Assembly (NCBI GenBank): GCA_964438735.1
Contig: CAYTLW010000004.1
Location: 1 to 64,000, forward strand
Direction of reading: 5' to 3'
From: CAYTLW01 sp964438735
GTDB lineage: Bacteria; Myxococcota_A; UBA9042
DNA: 64,000 nucleotides
Below, in pieces: positions 44,601-52,803 of the stretch (the stretch's first letter is position 1; every line of letters starts with the position of its first letter). The notes beneath the pieces were generated by a model. That model did not search any database, was not told the DNA's origin, and saw only the letters and a program-made list of their open reading frames with translations. The position numbers and the translations under genes are program-made.

Positions 44601-47600
44601 TGCCGCAATCGTCGGGGCAGCTCTTGCAGTTCTCGCCGTCGCTGTCGCACTGGCCATCGCCGCATTGCGGCGGGCACTTGCCGCAATCGGCCGGACACTT
44701 GCTGCAGCTCTCGCCGCCGGCGATATCGCACTTCTTGTCGCCGCAGACCACGCACTGACCGCAGTCCGCCGCGCAGGTCTTGCAGTCCTCGCCGGTCTCG
44801 CAATTCTTGTTGCCGCAGACGGGCTTGCAGGGACCGCAATCGGCCGGGCACTTGCTGCAGCTCTCGCCGGCAGCCGGCGCGCAGATGCCATCGCCGCACT
44901 TGGCGGGGCAGGGGCCGCAATCCTGCGGGCACTTGGAGCAGCTCTCGCCGGCCGCCGGCGAGCAGACGCCATCGCCGCACTTGGCGGGGCAGGGGCCGCA
45001 ATCCTGGGGGCAGGAGGTGCAGGACTCGTTGTCGCCGGGCTTGCAGACACCGTCGCCGCAGGTGGGCTCGGGTTTGCAGAGTTTGGCCCAGTCGTCGCAA
45101 CAATCGTTGTACTGCTCGCAAGCGTTGTCGCATTGACAGGACTTGTTGCCGTCGTATTTGCCGCACAATCCCTTGCAGCTGTCGTTGGGGCAGTTGCCGC
45201 AATCAGCGGGGCAGTTCTTGCAGTTCTCGCCAGACTTGGGCTGGCAGACGCCGTTGCCGCAGGGCTTGGCAGACTGGCACTTGAAGTTGACGCACTTCTG
45301 ATTGCCGGCACAGCCGCCGCAGGACTTGCTGCAGCCGGCGGGGATGCCGCACTGCTTGCCCTCGCAGGAGCAGGGATCGGGGGCGCAATCCTTGGGGCAG
45401 GTCTTGGCGCTCTCGCCCGCTTCGCACTTGTTGTCGCCGCAGACCGGCGGGCAATTGCCACAATCACTGGCGCAGTTGGCGCAGGATTCGCCCTTGTTGG
45501 ATTCGCACTTGCCGTCGCCGCATTTGGCCGGGCAGGCGCCGCAATCTTTCGGGCAGCTGGTGCAGCTCTCGCCGTCGGCGTCACACGCGCCGTCGCCGCA
45601 GCTGGGCGGGCAGGGGCCGCAATCCTTGGGGCATTTATCACAGGTCTCGCCAGCTTCGCAGTTGTTATTGCCGCAGACCGCGGGGCAGGCGCCGCAGTCC
45701 TTGGGGCAGCTGTTGCAGTTCTCGTTGTCGCCACACTTGCCGTCGCCACAGACGTCGGGGCAGGCGCCGCAATCCTTGCTACAGGTCTTGCAGTCTTCGC
45801 TATCATCGCACTTGTTGTCACCGCAGGTGACCGGGCAGGTGCCACAATCCTGCGGGCAGAAGCTGCAGGTCTCGTTGCCGTTGCACTTGCCGTCGCCGCA
45901 CTTGGCCGGGCAGACGCCGCAGTCCTTGGCGCAGGTGGTGCAGTCTTCATCGCCGTTGCACTGGCCGTCGCCGCAGGTGGTCGGGCACGCACCGCAGTCC
46001 TTGGGGCAGGTCTGGCAGGCCTCGTTGCCGTTGCACTGGCCATCGCCGCAGGAGGCCGGGCAGGCGCCGCAATCCTTGGGGCAGGTGCTGCAGGACTCGT
46101 CGCCGCTGCACTGGCCGTCGCCGCAGGTGGCCGGGCATTTGCCGCAATCCTTGGCGCAGGTGCTGCAGGTCTCGACACCGTTGCAGGCGCCATCGCCGCA
46201 CTCGGCGGGGCACTGGCCGCAGTCCTTGGGGCAGTCCTTGCACGATTCCGAGGCCATGGTGCAGGTGCCGTCGCCGCAGGTGGCCTGACATTGGCCGCAA
46301 TCGTTGGGACACGTGCTGCAGCTCTCGCCCTTTGCGGCCTCGCACTTGTTGTCGCCGCACGTGGGTTTGCAGACGCCGCAGTCGGCCGGGCAGCTGTCGC
46401 AGGACTCCTGGTTGTCGGGCTGGCAGACGTTGTCGCCGCAGCTGGCGCACTTGCCACAGTCATCGGCGCAGGTCTTGCACGTCTCGCCGCCGTTCAGGTC
46501 ACATTGGCCATCGCCACACTTGCCGATGCAGGGGCCGCAGTCCTTGTCGCAGCTGTCGCAACTCTCGCCCGCGGCCACGTCGCATTTGCCATCGCCGCAC
46601 TCGACGGCGCACTTGCCGCAGTCCGCCGGACAGACCGAGCAGCTCTCGCCGCCAGCGGCGTTGCAGACGCCATCACCACAGGTCTTGCAGGCGCCACAAT
46701 CGCCAGCGCAGGTCTTGCAATCCTCGCCGTGGTCGGGCGCACAGACCGAGTCCCCACAGACGGCACAAGCGCCGCAATCCTTGGCGCAGCTGTCGCAGTT
46801 CTCCCCGTTGGCCGCCTCACAGACGCCGTTGCCGCAGACGGCGGGGCAGGCGCCGCAGTCGCCCGGGCAGGTGGAGCAGCTCTCCTTGGCGGCCGGGTCG
46901 CACTCGCCGTCGCCGCACTTGGCCTCGCAGGGCACGCCACAGGTGATGCACTGCTGGACACAGGCGTCGTCCCAGGCGGAAGTACAACAGGACGGATCGA
47001 CCGCACAGACGCAGGTCTCGCAGGCGCAGCCATCGCACTTCGGGGTATCCGAGGCGGTGCAGCCCTTGCCGTCGGCGCAGGTGCCGCAGTCCTTGGGGCA
47101 GTCTTTGCAGGACTCTGTGGGCTCGCACTTGTCATTGCCGCAGGTGACCTGGCAGCTGCCGCAGTCGCTGGGGCAGCTGGAGCAGTTCTCGTTCGACGGA
47201 TCGCAAACCCCATCGCCACAACCGGTGGCGACGCATTCGCCCGCCTGGCACTCGGTTCCGTTGCTGCACAGCTTGGGTGTATCGAGGCCGCTTCCATCTC
47301 CCTTGCACTGCACCGCGTAGCCGTTCAGGCAGCTCTTCTCGCCGGGATTGCAGCTTTGCTTGATGCACACCTGCAGCTGCTTGTGACAGATCCGGCCCTC
47401 GGGGCAGTCCTTGTCGACCAGGCACTTATCCGGTGGCGGCTCGCCAGTATCTGATTCCCCGCCCAGATCGGTGACAGCGATGTCCTCCACGGCCGTTTTG
47501 CCGTCGGTGCCCTTGGCGTCGAGCGTGTTGGTGAAACCGACCACCGGCTGGCTCTTGTCATTGGTGCACGAAGTCAGCGCCAAAGCGCCGATCAGCAACA

Positions 47601-47646
47601 ACAAGGCTCCCTGGCAGGCGTTCGAACGACAGACGAGGGTATACAT
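41632..47646 (-). CDS. 2004-residue surface lipoprotein with 34 CGDG-x-CG repeats, somatomedin-B-like, TSP3 and jelly-roll domains
   Basis: ATG at 47646 with GGAGG 7 nt upstream; signal peptide ends GALALTSC (lipobox). From about 140 to 1240 I count 34 units of the form CG(D/N)xxCxxxxGExCxxCxxDCGxC, interrupted by two C-D-G-C-x-C-E-x-C-V-C-A-x-D-P-x-C-C modules and a somatomedin-B-like module with CQCDNACEQYNDCCDDW (about 815-860). GCGG-CGTC modules follow (about 1240-1350). Thrombospondin-type-3 calcium repeats occupy about 1385-1550 (DKDGVGDACD, DNCPLISN). Next are a MopE-like NGKDENCNGVNDD and a first jelly-roll/MAM-like domain (about 1582-1745). More TSP3 and a second jelly roll to the end finish it. 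It is predicted to be a long calcium- and disulfide-rigid stalk with two ligand-binding tips. Confidence 0.9.
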   Translation of the reverse strand: MYTLVCRSNACQGALLLLIGALALTSCTNDKSQPVVGFTNTLDAKGTDGKTAVEDIAVTDLGGESDTGEPPPDKCLVDKDCPEGRICHKQLQVCIKQSCNPGEKSCLNGYAVQCKGDGSGLDTPKLCSNGTECQAGECVATGCGDGVCDPSNENCSSCPSDCGSCQVTCGNDKCEPTESCKDCPKDCGTCADGKGCTASDTPKCDGCACETCVCAVDPSCCTSAWDDACVQQCITCGVPCEAKCGDGECDPAAKESCSTCPGDCGACPAVCGNGVCEAANGENCDSCAKDCGACAVCGDSVCAPDHGEDCKTCAGDCGACKTCGDGVCNAAGGESCSVCPADCGKCAVECGDGKCDVAAGESCDSCDKDCGPCIGKCGDGQCDLNGGETCKTCADDCGKCASCGDNVCQPDNQESCDSCPADCGVCKPTCGDNKCEAAKGESCSTCPNDCGQCQATCGDGTCTMASESCKDCPKDCGQCPAECGDGACNGVETCSTCAKDCGKCPATCGDGQCSGDESCSTCPKDCGACPASCGDGQCNGNEACQTCPKDCGACPTTCGDGQCNGDEDCTTCAKDCGVCPAKCGDGKCNGNETCSFCPQDCGTCPVTCGDNKCDDSEDCKTCSKDCGACPDVCGDGKCGDNENCNSCPKDCGACPAVCGNNNCEAGETCDKCPKDCGPCPPSCGDGACDADGESCTSCPKDCGACPAKCGDGKCESNKGESCANCASDCGNCPPVCGDNKCEAGESAKTCPKDCAPDPCSCEGKQCGIPAGCSKSCGGCAGNQKCVNFKCQSAKPCGNGVCQPKSGENCKNCPADCGNCPNDSCKGLCGKYDGNKSCQCDNACEQYNDCCDDWAKLCKPEPTCGDGVCKPGDNESCTSCPQDCGPCPAKCGDGVCSPAAGESCSKCPQDCGPCPAKCGDGICAPAAGESCSKCPADCGPCKPVCGNKNCETGEDCKTCAADCGQCVVCGDKKCDIAGGESCSKCPADCGKCPPQCGDGQCDSDGENCKSCPDDCGTCLPICGDNKCEQVKGETCNNCSKDCGKCPLSDGCKPKPGGGCDGCKCEKCVCAADPFCCAAGWDQGCVALCQSKQCGGCGTACVPKCAGKQCGSDACGGSCGSCAPGQTCSAKGICEGIPAKCGDGVCSPSAGEKCSNCVADCGKCPPVCGDKKCEAPENCKGCPTDCGVCPPECGNGICDVGESCNSCAKDCCPLPSCGNLSCQKQLGETCENCTQDCGYCPCEKQCAGKICGDDGCGGICGTCKTGQYCSSGGKCLCAPTCKGKTCGPDGCGGSCGTCKTGTSCNNQVGLCFKDCTPTCGIKKCGGDGCGGNCGTCGGGTSCVGGQCVKPQECYKDKDCDDKDECTIDYCFAGVCGHEPSKSPACCPDTDKDGVCNDTDNCPKNSNGGQADTDKDGVGDACDPDVDGDTIANNKDNCPLISNQDQANNDGDKQGDACDLDDDNDGQFDPNDNCPFTKNPGQEDADKDKIGDACDKCPKIPDDGKKDGDNDGVGDDCDNCKLTPNPDQSDIDGDKLGDACDNDMDGDGYANNSDCAPKDPDAPHPVDIPCNGKDENCNGVNDDGSVAYFGWDGVDDGWTFTPKIQNVGWQVWTKGDLIKTGKGSLYYGNGKSIQSGNQKNQGTATSPIVMLPKAPKLTLSYAYYFNVEDGTKYDKVWLQIATEAKGYADWSTIYTKDASTIMHKWARQLVDLTNFGGQNVRFRFRFDSVDGIENSKYLGLMIDDFAIGQNLIQSVNTDGDKQPDACDTDDDNDGIADSDDNCSLIKNKGQLDTDKDTLGDACDPDDDNDTIFDGNDNCPLMANKDQKDSDGDGKGDVCDALGSALPWFENFNGYKTSFVEGGWSTKKDKAQALWKLGGFFNKYAQLQEIGQGLNFKVVAAWLISPAVQVGATKKATLSFKLFFQRTGGPPIPGIPPNATCSVRLSADGGKTWKVVGGISVENGQKSYSYKIDALLPGTGAVHVGFLVSSEVVIGNSVWRIDDVGITD

Positions 47647-47799
47647 CCGGACCTCCGCAAGCTCCACGAAACCCTAACATCTGCCGTTGCGCGGGACCAC
47701 AGGCGCGCCGCGCGCATGCGAGGAGCGCCGGTTGCACGGGTGCAAGCAGGGGGGAATGGACCTGCCGAGCAGGTAGAAGGGCAGCGCGATAGTTGCGCT

Positions 47800-50211
47800 C
47801 TAAATACCCATATCTGCTTTGTAATTGACCTCGATGAGGTCCTCTTCGTCCAGCGTCTGGTTGAAGAACAGCGCCTGGGTGTAGGGCAGGCAACGGCCGA
47901 CCACATCCTTGCACTGGTCCGGCGTGCCCTGGCACTCCTTCTTGCAGTGCAGGCCTGAGGTGCAGTCGCGGGTCAGCTTGCAGCTGGAGCCCTCGCCCTG
48001 CAGCCCCACCTTGCCGGCGCGACAATCGGGTGACTGTTGAATGGAGTAGCAGAGTTCGTCGCCCGTCCCATCGCAGGCGGTGCTCGGCTTGAGCTCGGTC
48101 GTTTTGCCCGCCCGCTTGTGGGTCACTTTGAGCAGCAGCTGGCCGTTCTTGTCGGTCTCCGGCGGTGCCGGCAGGCAGATCTTGACCACGCGTTTGAGGA
48201 TCTGCTCGGCGATGCCGCGCAGCGCCGGGCCGAAGTCCGAGCCCTTGCAGATGTTGAAGTTGACGCCGTTCTCACGGAAGGCCTCGGCCAACTGGATGTA
48301 GCGCGAGCCATAGCTGGCCTCGCCGCGACCGCCCAAGCAGATGTACGGCGCCTGGCCGGGTCCCACGTCCTTCTTCATGGCGTGGTAGAAGTCCACCCGA
48401 TCGCAGTTGCGCTGGGTCTCCACGGCCTCGAAATCCTTCTGGGTCTTGGCCTTAGTATTCTCGTGGATCGTGTCGCCGGCGATGGATGCGACGATGACCT
48501 TGGCCGGGTCGTCCTTGAGCGACTTGAAGCGATTGACGAACTCGCTGACGGGCGCGAACTGCCAGCCGGCCAGGTGCTCCTTGTTGCTCTTGTACTTGTA
48601 GAAACCCTGCTTCTCCTTGTCGAAGAACTCGATCTGGGCGTCCGCCTTCGCCTTGCACGCTTTCTGCTCAGTGGAGCCCTCTTTGCAACCCTTGGTGCAC
48701 TTGTCCAGGCCGTCGGGCGTCTTGGCCTTGGAGCCGGTACGGCAGTCTTCGGGGCAGTACATGGTCTTGCCCTGGTTTTCGCTCTTGGCCTTCTTGAACT
48801 CGCAGTAGCCCTCCATCAGGGCCCGGTTGCCGATGAGCGAGTCGTTGTGGACCTGGCACTTCTCCCAGATCTCCTTGGTCATCTTGCCCTTGTCGTGGGG
48901 GTGGATGTTCAGGTGCATGGAGCAGTCGTCATCGTCGCTGACGAAGACCAGCACCAGGTAGCCATCGGGCCGCAGCAGGCGCGTGTTCTGGCAGACCTCG
49001 GGCACGATGTCGGTCTTGCCCTTGAGCTTGTCGCACTTGGACTTGACCGCCGCGTCGCACTTCTTCTTGTCCTTGTGCTTGGTGCAGATCTCGTCATGCG
49101 GGCCCTGGCAGCACTCCTTGATGTTGCGCTTGCAGGCGCCATAGGGGGTCAGGTACTCGCAGAGTTCGACCTTCTCCTTGGTGCATCGCGCCTTGGCCTG
49201 GGCAACCAGCGCCGGCTTGGTCTCCTTGCACCACGCCTCGCCCTTGACACAGCAGCTGCGCAGGGACTCCACGCACGCCTTGTAGCTGCAGTTCGGTCCG
49301 TCCGGATCCAGCGCCTTCCAGGCCGATCGGAAGCCGCCCTCGAACTTGCTCTCCTGGGTCTGCGCCGCGCCCACCGTGGCGATGCACGGGAACTTGTCCA
49401 GCTCCTTCTGGCCGATGACCGCCGGCAGATCGGCGTACTTGGCGCACTTCTTGGTATCCGGCTGGAAAATGCAGCCGCCGACACCGGCGCCGCCGCCGGC
49501 CACGGTGCACTGGACGGTGCAGTCCTTGCCGCCTTCGAAGAGGTCGCAGCAGAACTTATCGCCTGAGGGACCCTTCTGGCAGGAGGCCTCGCAGTAGGTG
49601 TTGAGCGAGCAGTTCAGGTTGCTGACCTTGGATGCCTTGATGGCGCCGGTCTCACTCTTGGGGCCGTTGCACTTCCACTTGCCGGCCTTGAGTGTCTTCT
49701 TGTGGGCATTGGAGGTCTTGCTGGCGCAGAGCGATGAACAGCCGGTGCTGGGGAAGTCGTAATTGACCGGGTTGCTGCACTGGGAGTTGCTCAGGCAGTT
49801 GGTCTTGATGCGCTCGAAGCAGTTGGGCGGGAACACGGTCGCGGGTTTGTGTTTGAAGCGTCCGACCACCTTTACGTCGGTCTTGTCCGGCGCCTGCTGC
49901 ACCGTGACCACGGCCATCTGGGCGTCGATGGCGCCCTCGCCGAACGTGCCCAGCGCCTTGGTGAGCTCCTTGAAGCCCCTGGCGAGCTCGCGCTGCTCCT
50001 GGCACATGGAGGGCGAATGGTCGAGCACCCAGAGGAAGTCCAACTTCACCGGCTGGTCGTTCTTCAAGGTGTCCGTGACGCGGACCTCGAACGATTCCAG
50101 CAGGCTGTGGACGGGGTAGTCATTGCAGGTCGCCAGGCCGACAACGAGACCGAGGCCGATGGGCAACATGGCCAGGCGACGGGCGATTGTGCGGGCCTTG
50201 TGGGCAGGCAT
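47800..50211 (-). CDS. Cys-rich VWA-like lipoprotein, paralogue of 29763-31760
   Basis: 803 residues, GGAGG 5 nt before the ATG, signal peptide ending GLVVGLATC. The VWA-like start (LDFLWVLDHSPSM, about residue 64) keeps DxSxS, so a metal-dependent adhesion site may be retained, unlike in the paralogue. The shared core includes CSLNTYCEASC, CCDLFEGGKDCTVQC, HPHDKGKMTKEIWEKC, GKTMYCPEDC and FYKYKSNKEHLAGWQFAP. The last ~120 residues, absent from the paralogue, add a Cys-rich module (CYSIQQSPDCRAGKVGL, CTSGLHCKKECQGTPDQC). It is followed at 153 nt by the 34-repeat giant, suggesting coexpression. An adhesion or calcium-dependent partner role is inference. Confidence 0.82.
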   Translation of the reverse strand: MPAHKARTIARRLAMLPIGLGLVVGLATCNDYPVHSLLESFEVRVTDTLKNDQPVKLDFLWVLDHSPSMCQEQRELARGFKELTKALGTFGEGAIDAQMAVVTVQQAPDKTDVKVVGRFKHKPATVFPPNCFERIKTNCLSNSQCSNPVNYDFPSTGCSSLCASKTSNAHKKTLKAGKWKCNGPKSETGAIKASKVSNLNCSLNTYCEASCQKGPSGDKFCCDLFEGGKDCTVQCTVAGGGAGVGGCIFQPDTKKCAKYADLPAVIGQKELDKFPCIATVGAAQTQESKFEGGFRSAWKALDPDGPNCSYKACVESLRSCCVKGEAWCKETKPALVAQAKARCTKEKVELCEYLTPYGACKRNIKECCQGPHDEICTKHKDKKKCDAAVKSKCDKLKGKTDIVPEVCQNTRLLRPDGYLVLVFVSDDDDCSMHLNIHPHDKGKMTKEIWEKCQVHNDSLIGNRALMEGYCEFKKAKSENQGKTMYCPEDCRTGSKAKTPDGLDKCTKGCKEGSTEQKACKAKADAQIEFFDKEKQGFYKYKSNKEHLAGWQFAPVSEFVNRFKSLKDDPAKVIVASIAGDTIHENTKAKTQKDFEAVETQRNCDRVDFYHAMKKDVGPGQAPYICLGGRGEASYGSRYIQLAEAFRENGVNFNICKGSDFGPALRGIAEQILKRVVKICLPAPPETDKNGQLLLKVTHKRAGKTTELKPSTACDGTGDELCYSIQQSPDCRAGKVGLQGEGSSCKLTRDCTSGLHCKKECQGTPDQCKDVVGRCLPYTQALFFNQTLDEEDLIEVNYKADMGI

Positions 50212-50481
50212 GTGGCCTCCAAAACTGGCTCAAGCCCGCGTGCGCCAGGGACTGTCGACGCCTGCGGGTGTGTAAGCGCGAGCAGGCTAGCAGAATGGCA
50301 GCGCCGCTACCAGAGGTCGTCGGCCCCACACGTCGAGGCTCGGGGCCCCGACCAGCGCCCCTTTCTGGACGGTGAACACCTGCGGCCTTTGCCCGGCCGG
50401 AACAATCGAAGTCCCCGAGGGGTTTGGGTCCGCAGTGGGCGCCGCCGCGCTGCGGCAAGGACTCTCCATGAGACATCTGGC

Positions 50482-50662
50482 ATGGTTGGCCAGCTGGTGA
50501 AGTCGGGCTTGGACGTGGGCCCGGTCTGGCATCATGTGGCAGCGAGGGAGGCCAACTTCCCGGGCGTGCCGGCCTGGTTCAACGAGGGTCTGGGTTCGCT
50601 ATATGAGCAGAGCGCCGAGCGTGGTGGTCGCATCGTCGGGCTGACCAACTGGCGCCTGGGCG
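50482..50662 (+). pseudogene. Remnant of a zinc-metallopeptidase gene (C-terminal part)
   Basis: The plus frame from 50482 reads VKSGLDVGPVWHHVAAREANFPGVPAWFNEGLGSLYEQ, then GGRIVGLTNWRL. NFPxVPxWFNEGLxSLYE with a following GLTNWRL is the conserved second half of a gluzincin-like peptidase family, whose HExxH motif normally lies just before NFP. Here the equivalent stretch reads VWHHV, so the zinc site is gone, and neither a matching start nor a matching continuation is present. It is a decayed fragment, stranded in a 654-nt space (50212-50865) that otherwise shows no gene, only the upstream region of the lipoprotein at 50211. Confidence 0.5.
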
Positions 50663-50865
50663 GGCGGCTGAGCGTTGGCGGGGCAGCAGATCTCGCGCAA
50701 AGCCGCCAAGCCGCAACGAAGTGTCGTGAGTCCGGTTGCTTCCCTGGGACTGCCGGACCCGTTCGCAGGGCGGAGGTGCCGGGTTCGGCCACAAGGCCGT
50801 CCCGAGCGGCTTTGCGGCTGTGCGCGGTCCCTTTGCTCTCGTCATTCGGCGGCGACCGCACGAAC

Positions 50866-52803
50866 TCAGGGACCTTCCCGCACCAGCAAGCCCTCGATCC
50901 CCTCGCCAAAAGCGGCCGCCAACGCCTCGTTGAGGGCGGCGCTTTGGGGCGTGGCCAGGGTCAGCATCTGGCCGTCGGCGAGCACCGCCACCCGGTCGGC
51001 GGTTCTCAGGGCCAGGTTCAGATCGTGCAGGGCGATGACGACCAGGCCCTGGCGCTCCTTGGCGGTGATTTTGAGGGCGCTGATGGTGCGCGCGGCCTGG
51101 GGTAGATCGAGGGCGGCGCTGGGTTCGTCGAGCAGCAGGACGGTGGCGCCCTGGGCGAGGATCATGGCCAGGAATGCGCGCTGGCGTTCGCCGCCGGAGA
51201 GGGAATCCAGACGACGGTGGCGGTAGTCGGCCAGTCCGGTTCGGTTCAGGGCGTCGGCCACAGCGGCCCGATCGCTGGCGGAGGGCTGTCCGAAGAGGCG
51301 TCCGGAGGCGGTGCTGCCGAGCCAGGGCGTGCGGCCCAATTCGACCAGTTCGGCCACCGTGCCTTCGGCTTCGTAGCCCGGTTGCTGCGGCAGCCAGGCA
51401 AGCCAGCGGGGATCGGCGGCGATGCTGGCGCGAGGTTGGCCCCGATCGGTGATGACGCCTTCGGCCGCGATGCCGCCAGCGAGGGCGCGTAGCAGGCTCG
51501 ATTTTCCGCTTCCGTTGGGGCCCACGATGGCGATCAATTCGCCGGCCCGCAGGGTGGCTGCGCAATCGCTCACCGCCGGGCGCTCGGTACCGGCGTAGCG
51601 CACCTCGATGCCCTCGAAGGTGAGCAGGTCCTCGGTGACGTCGTCCCCTGGACGGCTCGTCTGCTCGCCATCTGTCCCTGTTGCGCTGTCCTGCGCCGCC
51701 AAAATCGTCCTGCTTGCCCGTCTGCGGCCGCCGCTCCAGGCCGCGTCGGGCCGTCGACGGCGGGCGACGAAGGCCAGCAGCAGGGGGCAGCCGGCCAGGG
51801 CGGTCAGGATGCCCAGCGGCAGCTCGCCCGGCGCCACCACGACGCGGGCCAGGGCGTCGGCCCACACCAGCAGGGCGCCGCCCAGCAACACCGAACCGGG
51901 CACCAGCCAGCGATGGTCCCGCCCGGCGATGGCGCGCAGGCCGTGGGGCACCAGCAGGCCGACGAAGCCGATGATGCCGGCCAGGGCCACCGCCGCCGCC
52001 GCCAGGGCGCTCGACAGCCAGACGGCGGCCCGCATGACAGAACCATCGTCGACGCCGAGTCCCCGAGCGGTGTCGGCACCGAGCGCCAGGGCGTTGAGGT
52101 GCACCGCCCGGGCGACCCCCCAGATGCCGGCCAGCACGGCCATGGCGATCGCCGGCAGCACCTGCCAGGCGGCGTCGGCCATCACCCCGCCCATGAGCCA
52201 TTGGGTCGCCGCCCGAAGCTGCAGGTCGCTGGCCTGATAGAGCAGAAAGGACGTCGCCGCGCCGGCGAAAGCGGTCAACACCAGGCCGGCCAACAAGACG
52301 CGCTCGGGGCTCGCCGGGCCGCCGGTGCGCGCCAGCCAGAACGCCAGCGACACGGCCACCATGGCGCCGACGAAAGCGGCCAGGGGCTGGACCACGGGCA
52401 GCGCGGCGTCCAGGTTGAAGGGCAGCAGATCGCCGGCGGCCGCCGCCAATGTCGCCACGCCAACGGCCGCGAGTGTGGCCCCGGCGCTGGTACCGACCAG
52501 GTAGGGATCGGCGACGGGATTGCGAGTGGCCGCCTGCAGCAGCACGCCCGCCAGGGCCAGGCAGGCGCCCACCGCGAAGCTGCCCAGCACGCGCGGCAGG
52601 CGCACATCCAGCAGGATCGCGCTGGCGGTGGCGTGGCCGTCCGTGGTCGGGTCCATCAAGCGGGTCAACAGGTCGAGGTTGGAGATGTCCGCCGGCCCGA
52701 TGAGCATTCCCAGGGCGATGGAAGCCACGGCGATGAGTACCGAGACGCTCCAGAGCAGCAACAATCGGCCGACGCGGCCGTTGGCAGTGCCGTCGCTGCT
52801 CAC
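50866..52803 (-). CDS. btuCD: Fused BtuC-BtuD cobalamin ABC transporter (permease plus ATPase)
   Basis: 645 residues in one chain. Residues about 1-345 form a FecCD/BtuC-type permease with many hydrophobic helices and the hallmarks LRLPRVL-like VRLPRVLGSFAVGACLALAGVLLQAATRNPVADP and GIIGFVGLLVPHGLRAIAGRDHR. After a polar linker (about 345-395) comes an ATPase: Walker A GPNGSGKS (about 425), signature LSGGERQ, Walker B VLLLDEPSAALD, and a switch ALHD. BtuC and BtuD are normally separate proteins. The gene begins in an ATGA overlap with btuF. The substrate is inferred from the riboswitch and operon, not from the sequence alone, since FecCD permeases also carry siderophores. Confidence 0.88.
   Translation of the reverse strand: MSSDGTANGRVGRLLLLWSVSVLIAVASIALGMLIGPADISNLDLLTRLMDPTTDGHATASAILLDVRLPRVLGSFAVGACLALAGVLLQAATRNPVADPYLVGTSAGATLAAVGVATLAAAAGDLLPFNLDAALPVVQPLAAFVGAMVAVSLAFWLARTGGPASPERVLLAGLVLTAFAGAATSFLLYQASDLQLRAATQWLMGGVMADAAWQVLPAIAMAVLAGIWGVARAVHLNALALGADTARGLGVDDGSVMRAAVWLSSALAAAAVALAGIIGFVGLLVPHGLRAIAGRDHRWLVPGSVLLGGALLVWADALARVVVAPGELPLGILTALAGCPLLLAFVARRRRPDAAWSGGRRRASRTILAAQDSATGTDGEQTSRPGDDVTEDLLTFEGIEVRYAGTERPAVSDCAATLRAGELIAIVGPNGSGKSSLLRALAGGIAAEGVITDRGQPRASIAADPRWLAWLPQQPGYEAEGTVAELVELGRTPWLGSTASGRLFGQPSASDRAAVADALNRTGLADYRHRRLDSLSGGERQRAFLAMILAQGATVLLLDEPSAALDLPQAARTISALKITAKERQGLVVIALHDLNLALRTADRVAVLADGQMLTLATPQSAALNEALAAAFGEGIEGLLVREGP

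Noticed and set aside
43900..47220. Regular ~75-bp periodicity suggestive of a CRISPR-like array
   Set aside because: The repeats are in-frame protein units with Cys conserved and third positions drifting; there are no identical repeats or unique spacers.
44326..47454. 1042-codon open frame on the plus strand, antisense to the 34-repeat giant
   Set aside because: Its Ala/Val/Gly monotony is the mirror of Cys/Gly/Asp codons in GC-rich DNA; no start context, no domain, and the minus-strand protein is clearly real.
50212..50481. A small gene on either strand in the 5' part of the 654-nt gap
   Set aside because: The open frames are short, lack ribosome sites and show no recognisable similarity; only the downstream peptidase fragment stands out.
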